A DNA stretch of 64,000 nucleotides from Climacteris rufus. Its lineage: Eukaryota > Chordata > Aves > Passeriformes > Climacteridae. Shown one piece after another: positions 35,738 through 48,477 of the stretch. Both the position numbers and the translations under genes were made by a program. Positions within the stretch are counted from its first letter, which is position 1; each line of letters starts with the position of its first letter. The stretch spans positions 136,414 through 200,413 of the forward strand of contig VZRZ01007232.1 of the NCBI GenBank assembly GCA_013398175.1, written 5' to 3'. Under the pieces are notes generated by a model. The model saw only the letters and a program-made list of their open reading frames with translations, searched no databases and was not told where the DNA came from.

Positions 35738-38700
35738 CTACTGATGATGAAAGAAGAAGATTTTTTTTTTTCCATTCTGTTTCACTTTGGTTTATGAAGT
35801 CATGTATAAAAGCATCACACCAGCATGTATGTTCAACAGTAAAAATTCTGGGTGCCCCGGAAAAGAGGACAGTTTGATGCAGAATTCCCTTCCAGTGCTC
35901 CCTAAATGCCATACTAACTTGGATTTTGTAGCTAATAACATTATTGAGTGTTACTCCCATACCAGTGTCTTAGGTAGTCAGTACAAGAAAAACAAAATAA
36001 ACATAACCAGTATGTATATGTACAAGTCTCCCAAAGTCAACAGAAATTGCTTCTTTTCACTGGCTATCAAATGAGGTCAGAAGTGTCTTAAAGGCTATGA
36101 ATGACTCTAGCAGTGATGTCCAAATCAATGCCAGATCAGGTCAGCTTTACTGCACAAACTTCTTTTCCTCCCACTCTTTGTCCCTTTCCATTCTGACAAA
36201 GAGTACATGACCTGCTTTGTGAAGACGAAGGCATACATTTCAAATCTCAGAAGAGCACAGGGGCACAAATAAATATATTCTTTTTTCTGAACATGTATGA
36301 TTTCACAGGTTTCAGATTTTTCAGATATGAAATTTAAATGAAAAATTAAAAAAAAAGAACGTGTGCAAGCTTACAAATTAAATCATGCAAGGACCAAAGA
36401 TACAAGATATGTAGTTGCTGCCAAAGCAGGGTTAAGTGTTAAGTGTTCATCATATATAGCACTGCCCTTGAAACAAAAGCAGAAGTTATTTTAAGTAACC
36501 ATAAGCAATACTCATGTGCAATTCAAAGGAGATCGGATATAAAGAGATAAAGATTAGAGTACAGCAATACGGCTTTCATTATACAATGTAATCCAGCGTG
36601 TCTGATGTAACTGGATGTGACACAAATGTAAATAGCAACAGGTTTGGGAATACAGGGTTTTCCAAGTCTAACATGCTTTCAAGCATCAATTTTTCTAAGT
36701 TTAAAAACAATCTTTGAAACAGTGTTTTTCAAAATGAACCCTCCACATACTTGCTAGAAATATAATATGCATAAGTAATTAGACAAGATAGGCAAGATCA
36801 AACAGAAATGCCATTTGAGAAAGAACAGAATATTTAATCTTGCAAATAGATGCAGGCACCAAACACAAAGATCCTGGTCATTTGGAGATGCAGATGCAAA
36901 TAGAAACAAAACAGGCCATCTGTAACAAAGAAAATTTGGAAGTTTAACACAAAGCTTAAATAGGATACTTGCTTCAGAATAGGAAACAAGGACAAATCCA
37001 TCACACAGTGACTTAGCACTCCATTTCCTTACTGAACTACTATACTGGTATGTAATTTGCATTATATCCAAGGAAGAGGTTTCACTTTTAAATATCAATG
37101 ATTTTATTAATAGTTTCTGGAATATTAAACAGAAGTTAACACGACAAAACTACCCACTTCTTTGATTAATGCTTAGAATATTCAGATTCAAAAGAAACAT
37201 ATTTCAGATTTAAAAGAAATACCTGTTTTGCTAAACACCCTGATCTTAAAATATTGATCCAAGTGCTTAAAAGTAAGCAAGTGACTAATACTAATTCCAA
37301 GACAAACTGCTTTCTGTAATATGATCACACAGTACAATGAGTAATGGGAACTTTGCACATGAATTTTAGGAGGTGTTGCTATAAAATACGATTGTTTTCC
37401 ACACTTTTAAAGAGCGATAGCTAGGACGAGACCTTGCCTACCATATTTATTTCCCAAAATGAAGGAATTAATTTAGCTCCAGCAAAACTTTTTATTTCTT
37501 TTGAAGGAAAAATATTGTTTGCAGGAGTCCATGAACCACTATAGCGTTTTTCTATTTCTTCTGAATTGTTGGAAAACAGTCCCACCAAGTGTTTTCAAGA
37601 ATGTCTCAACGCTTTCAGGTTTCTACCATGTGTACCACAGATTAACTTTTGGCATTCACTGTTAAAGGTCCTCAGAGAATCAATCTGCCCATCTCTTTCA
37701 ATATCTCAGGATACAAGTTCTGTATTCCCCAATTACAAATCACTGAACCCACATCAATGCTTGAAATATCGTAGTCTGCCTTTCTGCATCTCTATTCCTC
37801 TGTTCCCTCTTCTTTTTTTCTGCTCTTATACCTGTATTCCCCGATATAATCCTAAAAATACGTTATTTGGTGTAATATGTACTTGACACTAGCATACATT
37901 TTTGGTTTTGTTCAAATTACTCAAACACATTAAAGACTGCATAAAAATAAATAATCACTTTCTTTAAAAATCAATTGCAATATATGAGAATTTTCAAAGA
38001 TGGTACATGGAGAATGCCTTCCTAAATGTTGGCTATTTCCACAAATCTTCAAGATTAAGGTGATGCTAACTAACAACACAACACAGATGAGGAATTAGTG
38101 AATGCCGAGCCTGTCCCGAGGAGTCTTTGGGAAACTGTTTCCAGCAAATAGCTTTTTACACTATATTCCAGCCATGCTAAAGCACCCTAGGGCAGCTCGT
38201 CCCTCCTCCCTCCTGGGCAAGGTCAAAAATATTAACTTACAGCAAAAGAATAAAAGGGAAGGGAAATTCCTAGAAGCAGGCACTGGCCTTGGCTGACAAG
38301 CAGCTGCGAATTGTGCTAGTTTGAGCTGATATCTGCTGAGAGAGCAGCAAATGCTGTCAGTCCAGCTGCACTGCTCCACGTTTGAGAGCCCTCTGAGGAA
38401 GAGCAGTGCTAAAAAGCTTTACCCGGGCAATCCCTGGCAGACAGGGTACAGGCTGCCTGGCTGGCAGGCAAAGGGTGGCAGTGATACCCCAAGTCCCATC
38501 CTGTGCAGGATTAAACCGACTGAACCACCAAAAGTCCCATCATTTTAAGTCACCTGTTCAACACTTTCTTATAAAACTGAGGAGCACTCAGACTCAGTGA
38601 CAAGTGCACGACAGTTTAAGAAGCAGCCAGTTTTCCCACTGCAATGAAAGCATGCCTAGCCTCCAAGACTCCCAACACAAACCCTCCTCTGTTCTTTCAC

Positions 38701-40039
38701 ACCCATATGGTGTGAGCCTGAGCTTGCTGTCAGCTATGGGACTGGTCAGCTCCTCTTCTCCCCAACTGCTCTGCTATTTTAATCACACTGTGCTTGAAAT
38801 TCAGCGTGACAATCTCTCCACTACCGACTGAGTCAGTCACTGGTGCAGCCCCAGTGCTACCCGTGGCAGTCAATAGCACACACAGAGGTAAAACAGCGAG
38901 TAAAGGGCACAGTTAACAGTTCAGCCTTTCACAAACCCACCACATCACTCCTTACATCGATCTTAAGGAGAGAAGGCAACGGGAGAGATGTGATGAGCTC
39001 AGAATCCCAACAAACCTCTCGGTGCCACAAGAAAGGACTGCTACGTAATCCCATCCACCAACCCTGAACCTGAAACCCAGAAGTCAAATTACAGTGACAG
39101 CTGGCAAGAGCCACTATGTCTCTAACCACGAAGCTTTAGCCCAATGCTGAAAAATTTCTTAAGTGAGTAATGTTGAAACATCATGAAGATGATAACACAA
39201 CTAGGGCTCATTTTGTTTTTTAGATATGCAAGCTTTTCCACTGTGCTGTAAAATTAACCTCTCAGCAATGCTCGCCTGTGTGTACAAAACCTCACAAATG
39301 ATACTGGACGTCAAACCTTGCTCTCACTCAAGAGTACCACAAGCCCAGTTGGTGTCGTGAAGTTGTGGCAGACTCACAGCTTCAGCCAGTCTGCAAACTT
39401 TCAAGTAATTCATTGCCCACGTCACTTTGCAAAACTCACTGTTGCTTTCTAAATTAAAAATCAATTCTGTATAACGTGAGTTAGGCTCCTGACTGAACAG
39501 GAAATTATAAACTCCGACAGTCTAAGAGGGTTACATGAGAACAATTTATGGTACTGAGTCTCCAAATCTAAAACACATTTGCTTTTTTGTATTTTGTTAA
39601 CTACTGCAGTGCATTTATGGCCCTCTAAAAGCAAATGCACGTATTTGCTTTATCTGAAATTCAAAAATACATACTACTTTAGTCTGCAGCAACACCTGCA
39701 AAATAAATTGGACATCATGTCTCAATTCTAAAGACTATACTACATTATCATTAGTGATCAATAAAATTACTGTTTTATGACCAGCCTTTAAAGAAAATAA
39801 AGTGGCAAGAGATGTAAATTTAACTATTAGAGGGCCAAAAATAATAAAAGGTAATGCTGAAGAAGAATTGCCAAATTGTCCACGTAAACGTCAGTTACTT
39901 TGGCTCTTTAGGTTGATTTTGTTTCTTTTCTTTCACTTCTTCCCGCAGCCTGCAGTTCTGAAGATGCATTTGAACCACCTTTCTCCATGAAGCCCACCTG
40001 GACAAAAACCCGAATTTTTTATTTCTTTAAACGCAAAAC
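35738..40039. other. A-rich DNA, probable introns of a minus-strand gene
   Basis: Plus strand A-rich. There is an acceptor-like 'ccaaattttctttgttacag' on the minus strand near 36922, but no donor within its open frame. The open frames at 37566-37886 (plus) and 36754-37098 (minus) have no domain or splice support. No repeat was recognised. Confidence 0.35.
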
Positions 40040-41400
40040 GCTGACTTTTGGTTCGGCGACGTGTCGGAAACCCGTAAGATCAAACACCCCGGAGTTAGTG
40101 GTGGTGATTTACACGTGGGTTCTTTGTCTGCTCGGTGTTCGGGCGACAGCTCTGCTCCGTGATGCCGCCCTGGCATTCCCGAGCTGCCGGCGCTGCTCCC
40201 GCCGGCCGCAGCAGCACCCGCGCTGCCGGAAGCCTGTTTTGCACGTTCGACCCAAAAGATATTAAATTTAGCGAGCCTAAGCCGGCCCACATGAAGATGC
40301 TTAGGCGAGGAGTTCTAGAAGTTATTTCTGTTCGCCTTTCAGCCCCGCGCCGAAGGGCTCCGCCGCCGGAATCTCTCAGGTTCAGCTGCTGTGCCGAGAG
40401 CGGCTCACCGAGCACACCCGCCCGGCACGGGAGGAGCGGCTCCCCCCGGCTCCCCCCGGCTCTACCCCGGCCGGGGTCCCCGCGCCCCAAGCCCCGGGAC
40501 ACAAGGCCGGGAGCAGNNNNNNNNNNNNNNNNNNNNNNNNNNNNNNNNNNNNNNNNNNNNNNNNNNNNNNNNNNNNNNNNNNNNNNNNNNNNNNNNNNNN
40601 NNNNNNNNNNNNNNNNNNNNNNNNNNNNNNNNNNNNNNNNNNNNNNNNNNNNNNNNNNNNNNNNNNNNNNNNNNNNNNNNNNNNNNNNNNNNNNNNNNNN
40701 NNNNNNNNNNNNNNNNNNNNNNNNNNNNNNNNNNNNNNNNNNNNNNNNNNNNNNNNNNNNNNNNNNNNNNNNNNNNNNNNNNNNNNNNNNNNNNNNNNNN
40801 NNNNNNNNNNNNNNNNNNNNNNNNNNNNNNNNNNNNNNNNNNNNNNNNNNNNNNNNNNNNNNNNNNNNNNNNNNNNNNNNNNNNNNNNNNNNNNNNNNNN
40901 NNNNNNNNNNNNNNNNNNNNNNNNNNNNNNNNNNNNNNNNNNNNNNNNNNNNNNNNNNNNNNNNNNNNNNNNNNNNNNNNNNNNNNNNNNNNNNNNNNNN
41001 NNNNNNNNNNNNNNNNNNNNNNNNNNNNNNNNNNNNNNNNNNNNNNNNNNNNNNNNNNNNNNNNNNNNNNNNNNNNNNNNNNNNNNNNNNNNNNNNNNNN
41101 NNNNNNNNNNNNNNNNNNNNNNNNNNNNNNNNNNNNNNNNNNNNNNNNNNNNNNNNNNNNNNNNNNNNNNNNNNNNNNNNNNNNNNNNNNNNNNNNNNNN
41201 NNNNNNNNNNNNNNNNNNNNNNNNNNNNNNNNNNNNNNNNNNNNNNNNNNNNNNNNNNNNNNNNNNNNNNNNNNNNNNNNNNNNNNNNNNNNNNNNNNNN
41301 NNNNNNNNNNNNNNNNNNNNNNNNNNNNNNNNNNNNNNNNNNNNNNNNNNNNNNNNNNNNNNNNNNNNNNNNNNNNNNNNNCCCCCCCCTTTCTGGTTTA
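40040..41400. promoter_or_regulatory. CpG island, probable bidirectional promoter
   Basis: From about 40040 CpG density and G+C rise sharply against the AT-rich background. The sequence becomes extremely GC-rich by 40400-40516 and then enters the gap. On the far side eight C's are followed quickly by AT-rich DNA. A CACGTG E-box lies at 40112-40117, and there is no obvious TATA box. The plus strand looks A-rich to the left and T-rich to the right of the island, which is the pattern expected if introns are transcribed outward in both directions. First exons are probably inside the gap. Frames of 353-440 codons spanning it are artefacts of N's. Confidence 0.6.
40517..41381. other. Assembly gap (865 N) in the CpG island core
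   Basis: Unknown bases, bordered on the left by a CpG-dense stretch and on the right by CCCCCCCC. Typical GC-dropout position, likely hiding transcription start sites and first exons. Confidence 0.95.
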
Positions 41401-43178
41401 TATCCCTGTATCGAGCCTGGGACACGGCTGCTTTACATTTCTGAGTCATTAATCTAAATGTTCAATCATCACACTTCATCAAGCCTCCTCGTCTTCGTTT
41501 CAGTTTAAAAAAAAATGTGTTGGACACACACAGGCCCCTGTTCCTGCACAGTCTTCATGTAACTTTCTGCACTGTGTGGACCCGCAGGCTTGATGTGCAT
41601 AAAGTTGTGTGCTCATCCCTCAGGCCAAGAGCTAGCATTACTTCTTCTCCAATATAAAGTATTGTTATTATTACAAATAACGTGGCGTTTATTATATGAT
41701 TATTTATTATACTAATACGTGGGGTTCTAGGTGTCTGGTGTGCATGTGGGTATGGTCCGCTTTGCACTGGGAAAACTAGGACGGAAATATTTCCGAAGCT
41801 CATGTTGCTAAGAAGGTGTATTCAGAGATACCTGCTGGGTTTAGCCCTAGGCAGAGGCCAGTCATTATTTAAAAATTAGATGTTTGGGTTTACTTAGAGT
41901 GGCAGAGTGTTCCAAAACCAGTTTTAAAACTTGGAGTGTGTTGACAAAGACAGTGTATTGGCTTTCGCTTAGTAATTCATAGACAGCTGAAAGATATTTC
42001 AGGTAAATTTTTTGAGTGAAATTGATCTTTAGTCCAGGGAGCAAGATACAAAAGTTTACTTCAGAGCCCTTTTCTTTCCTTTTTGGAAAGTAAGACCTCG
42101 AAGAAAGATTTCTAATAAAATTGCCTTGTCAGTCTGATTTGCAGTATCTCTGTTGGTAAGCAGTACAGTTCAGCCATAACCATGTTTCTGTAGACCTCAT
42201 AGAAGTGTGAACTGTTCCTTTCCAAACAACAAAACGTTGTCCTTCCACTTGTGTTTCTGGTGAGTGTCTGTAAATTTAGTTGTAGGAGGTTCCTGTTGAG
42301 CAGAGGCATGGAGTGCAGATGATGTGTGTGTTTTGTACAGGCAGGGTGTTGAGCTTAATTTTTGGACAAGGTAGCATCTGTGATGGGAACAGAGACAGCA
42401 GCACTGGCACTGTGCTTGTGCTGAATGTCAAAGAAAAAGATCTGGTGATACCAGGTGTGTGACAGGGTGACAGTAGTTAGTAGCAGCAATTGCCAGGAAT
42501 TGATTATTCCACGTGCTTTGTTAGCTTTTTTTCCATAGCAGGTATGGCTCAAATGCAACTACAAAGTCTGTGTGCCTTCAGTCCCTCTAGAGCCCCATTG
42601 CTCTTGGCCAATTTCAAATAAATCTGGCAGCAGAGGTCTCCCAGGTGAGCAATTTCTACAAAATTTGTGAAAGTAAGGCAGCCAGGTAGAACAAAGCTCT
42701 TAACCTGCACACCAAAGAGTTCACAGCAACGTTTACCTCAAGCTGCAAATTGATGCAGGAAATGGGGCCTCCCTGATTTTACTGCTTGCAGAGCTACTGG
42801 TCGAATTTTCAATAGTTATTCAATACCTGGACACCAGTACCACTCCGTCTGGAATGAGAGTGGTGACTCCAAGGCAGCTTTAATCTTTATTTTATATTAT
42901 AAAGAGAGATTTTCAGGGAAATATTTGTTGCTCAACAACAGTGCTTTGGCTACAAAACAAGTGAAATTGAAAGTGTACTTATATTGCTACATTATTTTGA
43001 AATAGCTGGAAAAATACTTAATAAGTCTTTGGTGTGCTGCATACCATGTAACAGAATCATTGAAAAACTTCACATTTTAAGGGGTTTTATCAATATTCAT
43101 GCAACAGAGCAGAGAGCTGTGCTTCTGCACTAAAGGAATGCTCTTTATTTTGAGCTTTGCCTACTGTATCTCCTGCAG
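41390..43178. other. T-rich DNA right of the CpG island, no firm exon
   Basis: Likely first intron of a rightward gene if the promoter model holds. No repeat was recognised. Confidence 0.3.
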
Positions 43179-43223
43179 AATGAAATCAGCCCTCTGCTCG
43201 GTGGGATAAAGCGTGGCCATCGG
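43179..43223 (+). CDS. Candidate short coding exon, plus strand
   Basis: A good acceptor, 'tttgcctactgtatctcctgcag', precedes 45 bases reading NEISPLLGGIKRGHR in the only open frame, followed by a possible donor CGG|gtgacg. The segment is relatively CpG-rich for this neighbourhood. The frame continues open past the donor, so the end is uncertain, and an 87-codon minus-strand frame overlaps. Product unknown. Confidence 0.25.
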
Positions 43224-44156
43224 GTGACGGTGATGGAAAGTCTGTGGTGTGGCACATGTCGGTTTATGTGGTCAAAGTTTACTTTATGAGCAAACTGCCT
43301 GCGTGGTTCTGCTCTTCCATGTGCGCTGCCTGTGGACAAAAGCCGTGTATGTTCAATAGATAACTCCTTATGTTCAAAACGTTGGTTAAAAGAAATACCT
43401 TCTTTCATCCGTGTTCCCTACCTGCAGCCAACTGGTTTGCCACCTGCTTTGATCACAGTTTGAGTAAGATACCTTGATGTTAATTTAAAAATTGGTGTCA
43501 GTACTAGCACATAAATGACTTCAGGAACGCATCCTTGTTCTGCTGTGTCACATTGAGCAGCCCTTTTCAGGTGGGACACCTTCTGTGCCTGCATAAGCAG
43601 CCTGTGGCTTCTGTGAAGTCCTTCTGAAAGGTTTCAGGCTTCTGGTGCAGCAAGTCCTGTGCCTGTTGATGGAACAGATTGATCCATGAGGGAGAACTGC
43701 AGTTTCTCTAACTGCTGTAACAGAATGGGTTGGTTTTTGTCCTGGAGGAACCACCTCCAACTACAAGTACATAACTGAGTCTCAGGTTTTGTTTCGGTTT
43801 TTTTCTCCTTGAGAATGCCAGTAGGAGGCTGTTTTATAGCGATGGATTTTATGATGCGGCAAGCACTAATTTTTATGATTTTTTAAAATACAAACTGCTT
43901 TACAGTGGCCATATGGGAACTTCTTTCAATCCTACAGTCCCTGGCTGCGTTCACACCAAGGATTAGAGCTGTAGGGTTCCAGATTTTATCATCAATTGCC
44001 AGGTTTCAAAGGTAAACCTGGACAACTTCCCATGTGTATGCTGAATTTAGTAGGGAAAAAGTCATGTTGAAAAGATGCTGTCAGCTAATTGTAGCAAAAG
44101 TATAGGTTATAAGATGTTCTTACTGCCTTTTCCACTTATGGGGGTTTATCCTTGAT

Positions 44157-44190
44157 GGTGCCAGTGCATCAAAACAGAAACTGGCACCAG
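44157..44190. other. Perfect 10-bp inverted repeat (hairpin)
   Basis: TGGTGCCAGT and ACTGGCACCA are exact reverse complements separated by 14 bases, so the transcript could form a 10-bp stem with a short loop. No flanking U-run or known structured-RNA motif was seen. Confidence 0.5.
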
Positions 44191-47100
44191 AGTAAGTTAT
44201 TGAAATGAGTGGGACTGCACCCTTAGGTAGAGTTAACACGCACGGCTGATTGCAGGATCAGAGATCAAGATGATGGTAACGTTAATGCTGGAAATTGAGT
44301 AAGTAAACACCATTACTTATACATGAGTTTGGTTCCCTTTAGATTTAAACACATGTTCTTTGCAAATGTAAAGGATAGCTAGAAACAGGATGGCAAGCAC
44401 TCTGTTGTCACTTTGGGTAGGCACTGCGTGGAGTTTCCTGCCGTGTCCCTTAAGCCCGTGGGTCAGAGCCATGCCCAGCTGAATTGCAGCCCTCAAGCTG
44501 AGCATCTGCAGCAAGGACTGCTAGCCCTGCCTTGGAGCTGAGCCCCACAGCCCAGTGGGATGCTGCTGGAGATCATCACTAACTGCATTTAAGGCTCTTG
44601 TGGCCAAGACTGGGGTTTTGTTTTCCTTTTTCTTCACTGTAGTATTGGGTAATGTTACAGGGTATGGCTGGAGAATGCCGAGGAAGTAAAACCTCAGACT
44701 GAAATAATTTGTCTTTCAGCTTCTTCAGTGCTCTTACTTGTTGCATAGTGAATTGGATAACTTTTTTTGTTAACCTGGCTGTATTTTATCTTTGTATTTT
44801 TGGAAGGCACATGCTTTTATAATAGTGTTATGTGAGACTCTAATAAGTATCAATATCGACTGCATCTATATCTTAAATTTTACATAGCTTTTCATTCTGG
44901 TGGTGCTACTGAACATCAAATAATTTGTCTTTCAAGTTGTTACTTCAGGGAGATGAAAAACTTCTATGACTTAAGATGTTTTTGTTAAGGTTTCTGTGGC
45001 TTTCTTCACACTAAAAGTCCAGAGAAGTCTGGGAAAAATAAATTGTTGAACCCTTTTAGTACAGATTTTAGGATCTGCTACAACAGGCTTACAGCAGTGA
45101 ATAACTTTATTTACTTCCATTGACAGTGAAGTTGAGTAAACACACCCATGTAAGTAAATCTTTGTAGATCAGGGCCTTTAGCTTTGTTCTGGAGAAACTT
45201 TCAGGAGAATTTTGTGGCATTAATCAGACATTTAAAGTCAGTCTTCATATTGTAAGAGTTTGATGTAGTGGGGTTCATTTCCTTTGTTTGCACATGCCCA
45301 AAGCACTTTCTTATCTTGCAAAACCGAGGCAGTAATAGTGTTTTATTCATGGTGTGAATGAGCGAGTGTAAATGCAGTGAGGTTTCAGGTGTGCTTAGGA
45401 GGACAGCCAGCCCTGCAGCAAAGAAGGATTGGAGTGGAGAATGGTGCTCATGGTCCAGTGGTTTGCCCATAGTTCAAGCAAACGTTTTGATGGTGCATGC
45501 AAACTTCAGCTTCAGGGATAAAATTCAGCATCTGGGGTAAAGCTTTTGAAATTTTCAACCCTACTTGATGCCCTCACAATTATAAGAAAAGGCAGTGCTT
45601 GTGCGAGGTATTTAAAGAGTAATTAGCGGGTGCTATGGGTCTCTTGTGTATTGCAGTTGTATAGCATTATAACTGTTTTGGCAGTCAGCCAGGAAAGGGA
45701 GACTTAAAACAAATTAATAGTGAACAATCCAGTTTTAATAAGCTATTTTAAGTATGGTTAGATAACAACATTAATATTTATGCTTAAAATGTGACAAAGA
45801 AAAAACAGTTCTCAGTTGTTATGTGTATCTTCTTGCTTTTCAAGAACATTTTATTGGTAACTAAAACTGTGACTGACACCTGTAACCACAGAAGAGTAGG
45901 AGAAAAACCCTCTAAAGTCCTCCCCTTCTTTACATACTCTTCATCTTTCTGGTTGGTTTTTACCAGCTTGTCTTGTTCAACATAAATTCTCTATTTTGTG
46001 AAGCTAAAAGATTGCCCCAGGGGTAGCATGGGCACAGGCTTTCCTGGTTCTTAGGCTCCCTTCCTGAGCGTGCACTATTGCCCAGCATCTCAGGTGGTGG
46101 GGCCCATGGTGAACCTCTCATCTCAGATGGAATTCTGCTTTTATTCACAACAACTGGCCTTTCCATAGGCTTAACCTAACATGTGGCTCACACATGAACA
46201 AAGCTTTGAAGGTTTTGGTCAAAGTATGCTCCACTGAAAAACAAAAATGTGTAGAAAATATTCTTATTTTCAAAGTACACATTTATCTGGAATTAGTATT
46301 TGTTTGCCTAACTTAGGAAAGAAGACATTATCAAAGCTGAGGTTGGGGGAGGAAATTTGAAAATAAATACAAAAGTTCTGTATTTCACTGTAAAGTGTTT
46401 AGTCATACATCTTTTTAGTTCTTGTGTCTTCTTTCTTTCTTTGCCTTGATTTTGATCTGTGTTTCTGGAGGTCTGCAGTTTGAGATTAAAACCTTTCCTT
46501 ACTGATTCCCAAACCAAGGCCTTCAGAAGCAAATTAACAGAAAAAACCGTGTAGTGCTTCAGTTTAACAAGGTTAGTCTGTGAGAAACAGAAAATTGTCA
46601 CATTTAGGTCTGAAATTTGTATAAAGCAGTGGTTTCCAAACGCCTTAAAAACGAAAAATCTGCACCGAACCTCAGAGCAAAGTTCGCATTTTGAAAATCT
46701 GTAAATATGAAGCATTTATATTTGTGTGAGGAGTAAGCAAGGGTGAGGTGAAATGGGGGGAAAGCTTTTGGTTATAAAAACAAGTGGGTTTTGTGTCCTT
46801 TTTCCTGTAACTTCTTGAGCTGAAAGCAGGATGTGGAGGCAGAACATTTGACGACTTTCGGTGTTTTGGTGCTACCTGGTATTTAGTATTTGTGGCTAGC
46901 TCTGGTTGCAGTGGTTCAGCTGAAATAGTGCAGATTTCCTTAGAGCTGGGAACTGGGTGATGCTCTGATGAAGCTGCAAGCACCCATAATGCATCTTATG
47001 AACTTGTAGGTCATTTCTTCTAATAGGAAATCTCGCAACACTTCAGTGACAGGTGAACCTGAAAATATGGATTTTTGTTTCTTTTTACTAATGTGAATTT

Positions 47101-47299
47101 CTGCAAGGCTTAACTGAGTTCCATAAGGCAAAGACAATTCTGTACTTTGCATGATGACTAGCCCAGGTGAGTGGTGTATCATTCATACAAGAGACTGTCT
47201 CTCGCTGAGTGGGGATAGAAGACTTGTGTTTTTCTTGATTGTTTGGGGGTTTTTATGCTAAATATGAACAGTGCTTCTCATGTGTTCAATAACTAAAGC

Positions 47300-47385
47300 C
47301 TACTGAAAGAGCAGTTGTTATAAATCAGACCAGAAGTCCATCTAGGCAAATATCTGTCATCTTGATTCTTTTTTTTTTAATGCAC
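47300..47385 (-). mobile_element. Ancient CR1/L3-like LINE 3' end, minus orientation
   Basis: The plus strand reads 'aaatcagaccagaagtcc' then 'atctaggcaaatatctg'. This matches the reverse complement of the old CR1/L3 tail ('agatggacctttggtctga' type). It is strongly diverged and only the last 60-80 bases are recognisable. The element body may extend right towards 47.6 kb. Confidence 0.5.
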
Positions 47386-48414
47386 TCCATTCAGGATAAA
47401 TTCTTAATGTCTCAAGAAAAAGTTTTTGGAAGTTTAGTTAGAGGAAAATTTTCTGAGTGGGTTCTTTGAGCAACAGATGGCACTTCTGGTTCTGCCTGTT
47501 CTAAATAAGAAGTATTCAGGTTTTCTTCCAGCAGTAATATCTTAAAATGTAAGTGTGCTCTCTGGCTTCTGAGACATGTGATACATGGGATTTTTGTCAA
47601 AGTATGTTCTTTGGATTTGTTTTTTTGGGATTCCCCCTGCCATATATTCTAGGATAGAAGATGCATTAATAGAATGACAAAGTCCTGAAAGCAAAGAGAG
47701 GAATGGGTTTGTTTAGCTGATACTGATGTTAAATATTTGTTTAAAGGATGATTAAAGGTTATAATAGTATTGGCCAGATCAGCTCATCCCTACCTGACTG
47801 GAAAACCTGCACTGGGGAGAGAAAGAGTGTGTTAATCTCACTGTGGACAGCCATGTTTATTTCTGTTTTCATAGTAAAGTTAAATATTCCATTCAGGAGC
47901 ACTTACAGCGTGGGGCAAAATGCTGTTCCTTTTGAAAATAATTACCCATGAAGGAAAAAGAAAAGAAAACAAGGATAATTCCTGAGATGTTACTAGTAGT
48001 CAATTGGGGAAGTCTTCCTGAGTAACATTTGTTTTCTCAAACCTGAAAACGAGGCATTGCATTAATGTTGTGTAAGTTGGTGGGGGAAAAAGAAGGGTTA
48101 TGTGGTTTTGTTTGGTGGATTTTTAGGCTGGTTTTTTTGTGAGCCAAATGCAAGTACAAAATTCTCAACTTCAGAAGACACATAAATGCTGGCTGCTTAT
48201 GGCTTTAGAGGCTAAGATGCAATAGTAATATGGGTACCTTTTTTTTTAATTTCAAGTACAATTCTGTACTGTATTTTCAGGACAGCTATACATTTAAAAC
48301 ACAATTCATAAATCATAGTGATTGAGGCTGTTTAAAGTGACAGGCTTTCAAAATATCTTGCTGAATAATTGCACATTATGTAATTTGCTAAAGATATTAA
48401 TCTTTTTTTTTTAG

Positions 48415-48477
48415 GAAATGTTTCTTAGCTTGTACACTGTAGAAACCGTAGAACTGATTGATTCAGGCTATCATGAT
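48415..48477 (+). CDS. Weak candidate coding exon, 63 nt, plus strand
   Basis: A strong pyrimidine tract and acceptor ('aatcttttttttttag') are followed by 63 bases in one open frame, EMFLSLYTVETVELIDSGYH plus D, and a donor-like gtacgt (48478-48483). The other two frames hit stops within nine codons. Phase 0-0. Product not recognised; the surrounding 48-50 kb is otherwise unique AT-rich DNA. Confidence 0.22.

Noticed and set aside
36754..37098. 114-codon minus-strand frame with an acceptor-like tract near 36922
   Set aside because: No usable donor within the open frame, and two frames are open downstream of the acceptor.
40135..41457. Very long open frames (440, 355 and 353 codons) across the CpG island
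   Set aside because: Most of each frame is N's from the assembly gap; no stop can be seen there, so length means nothing.
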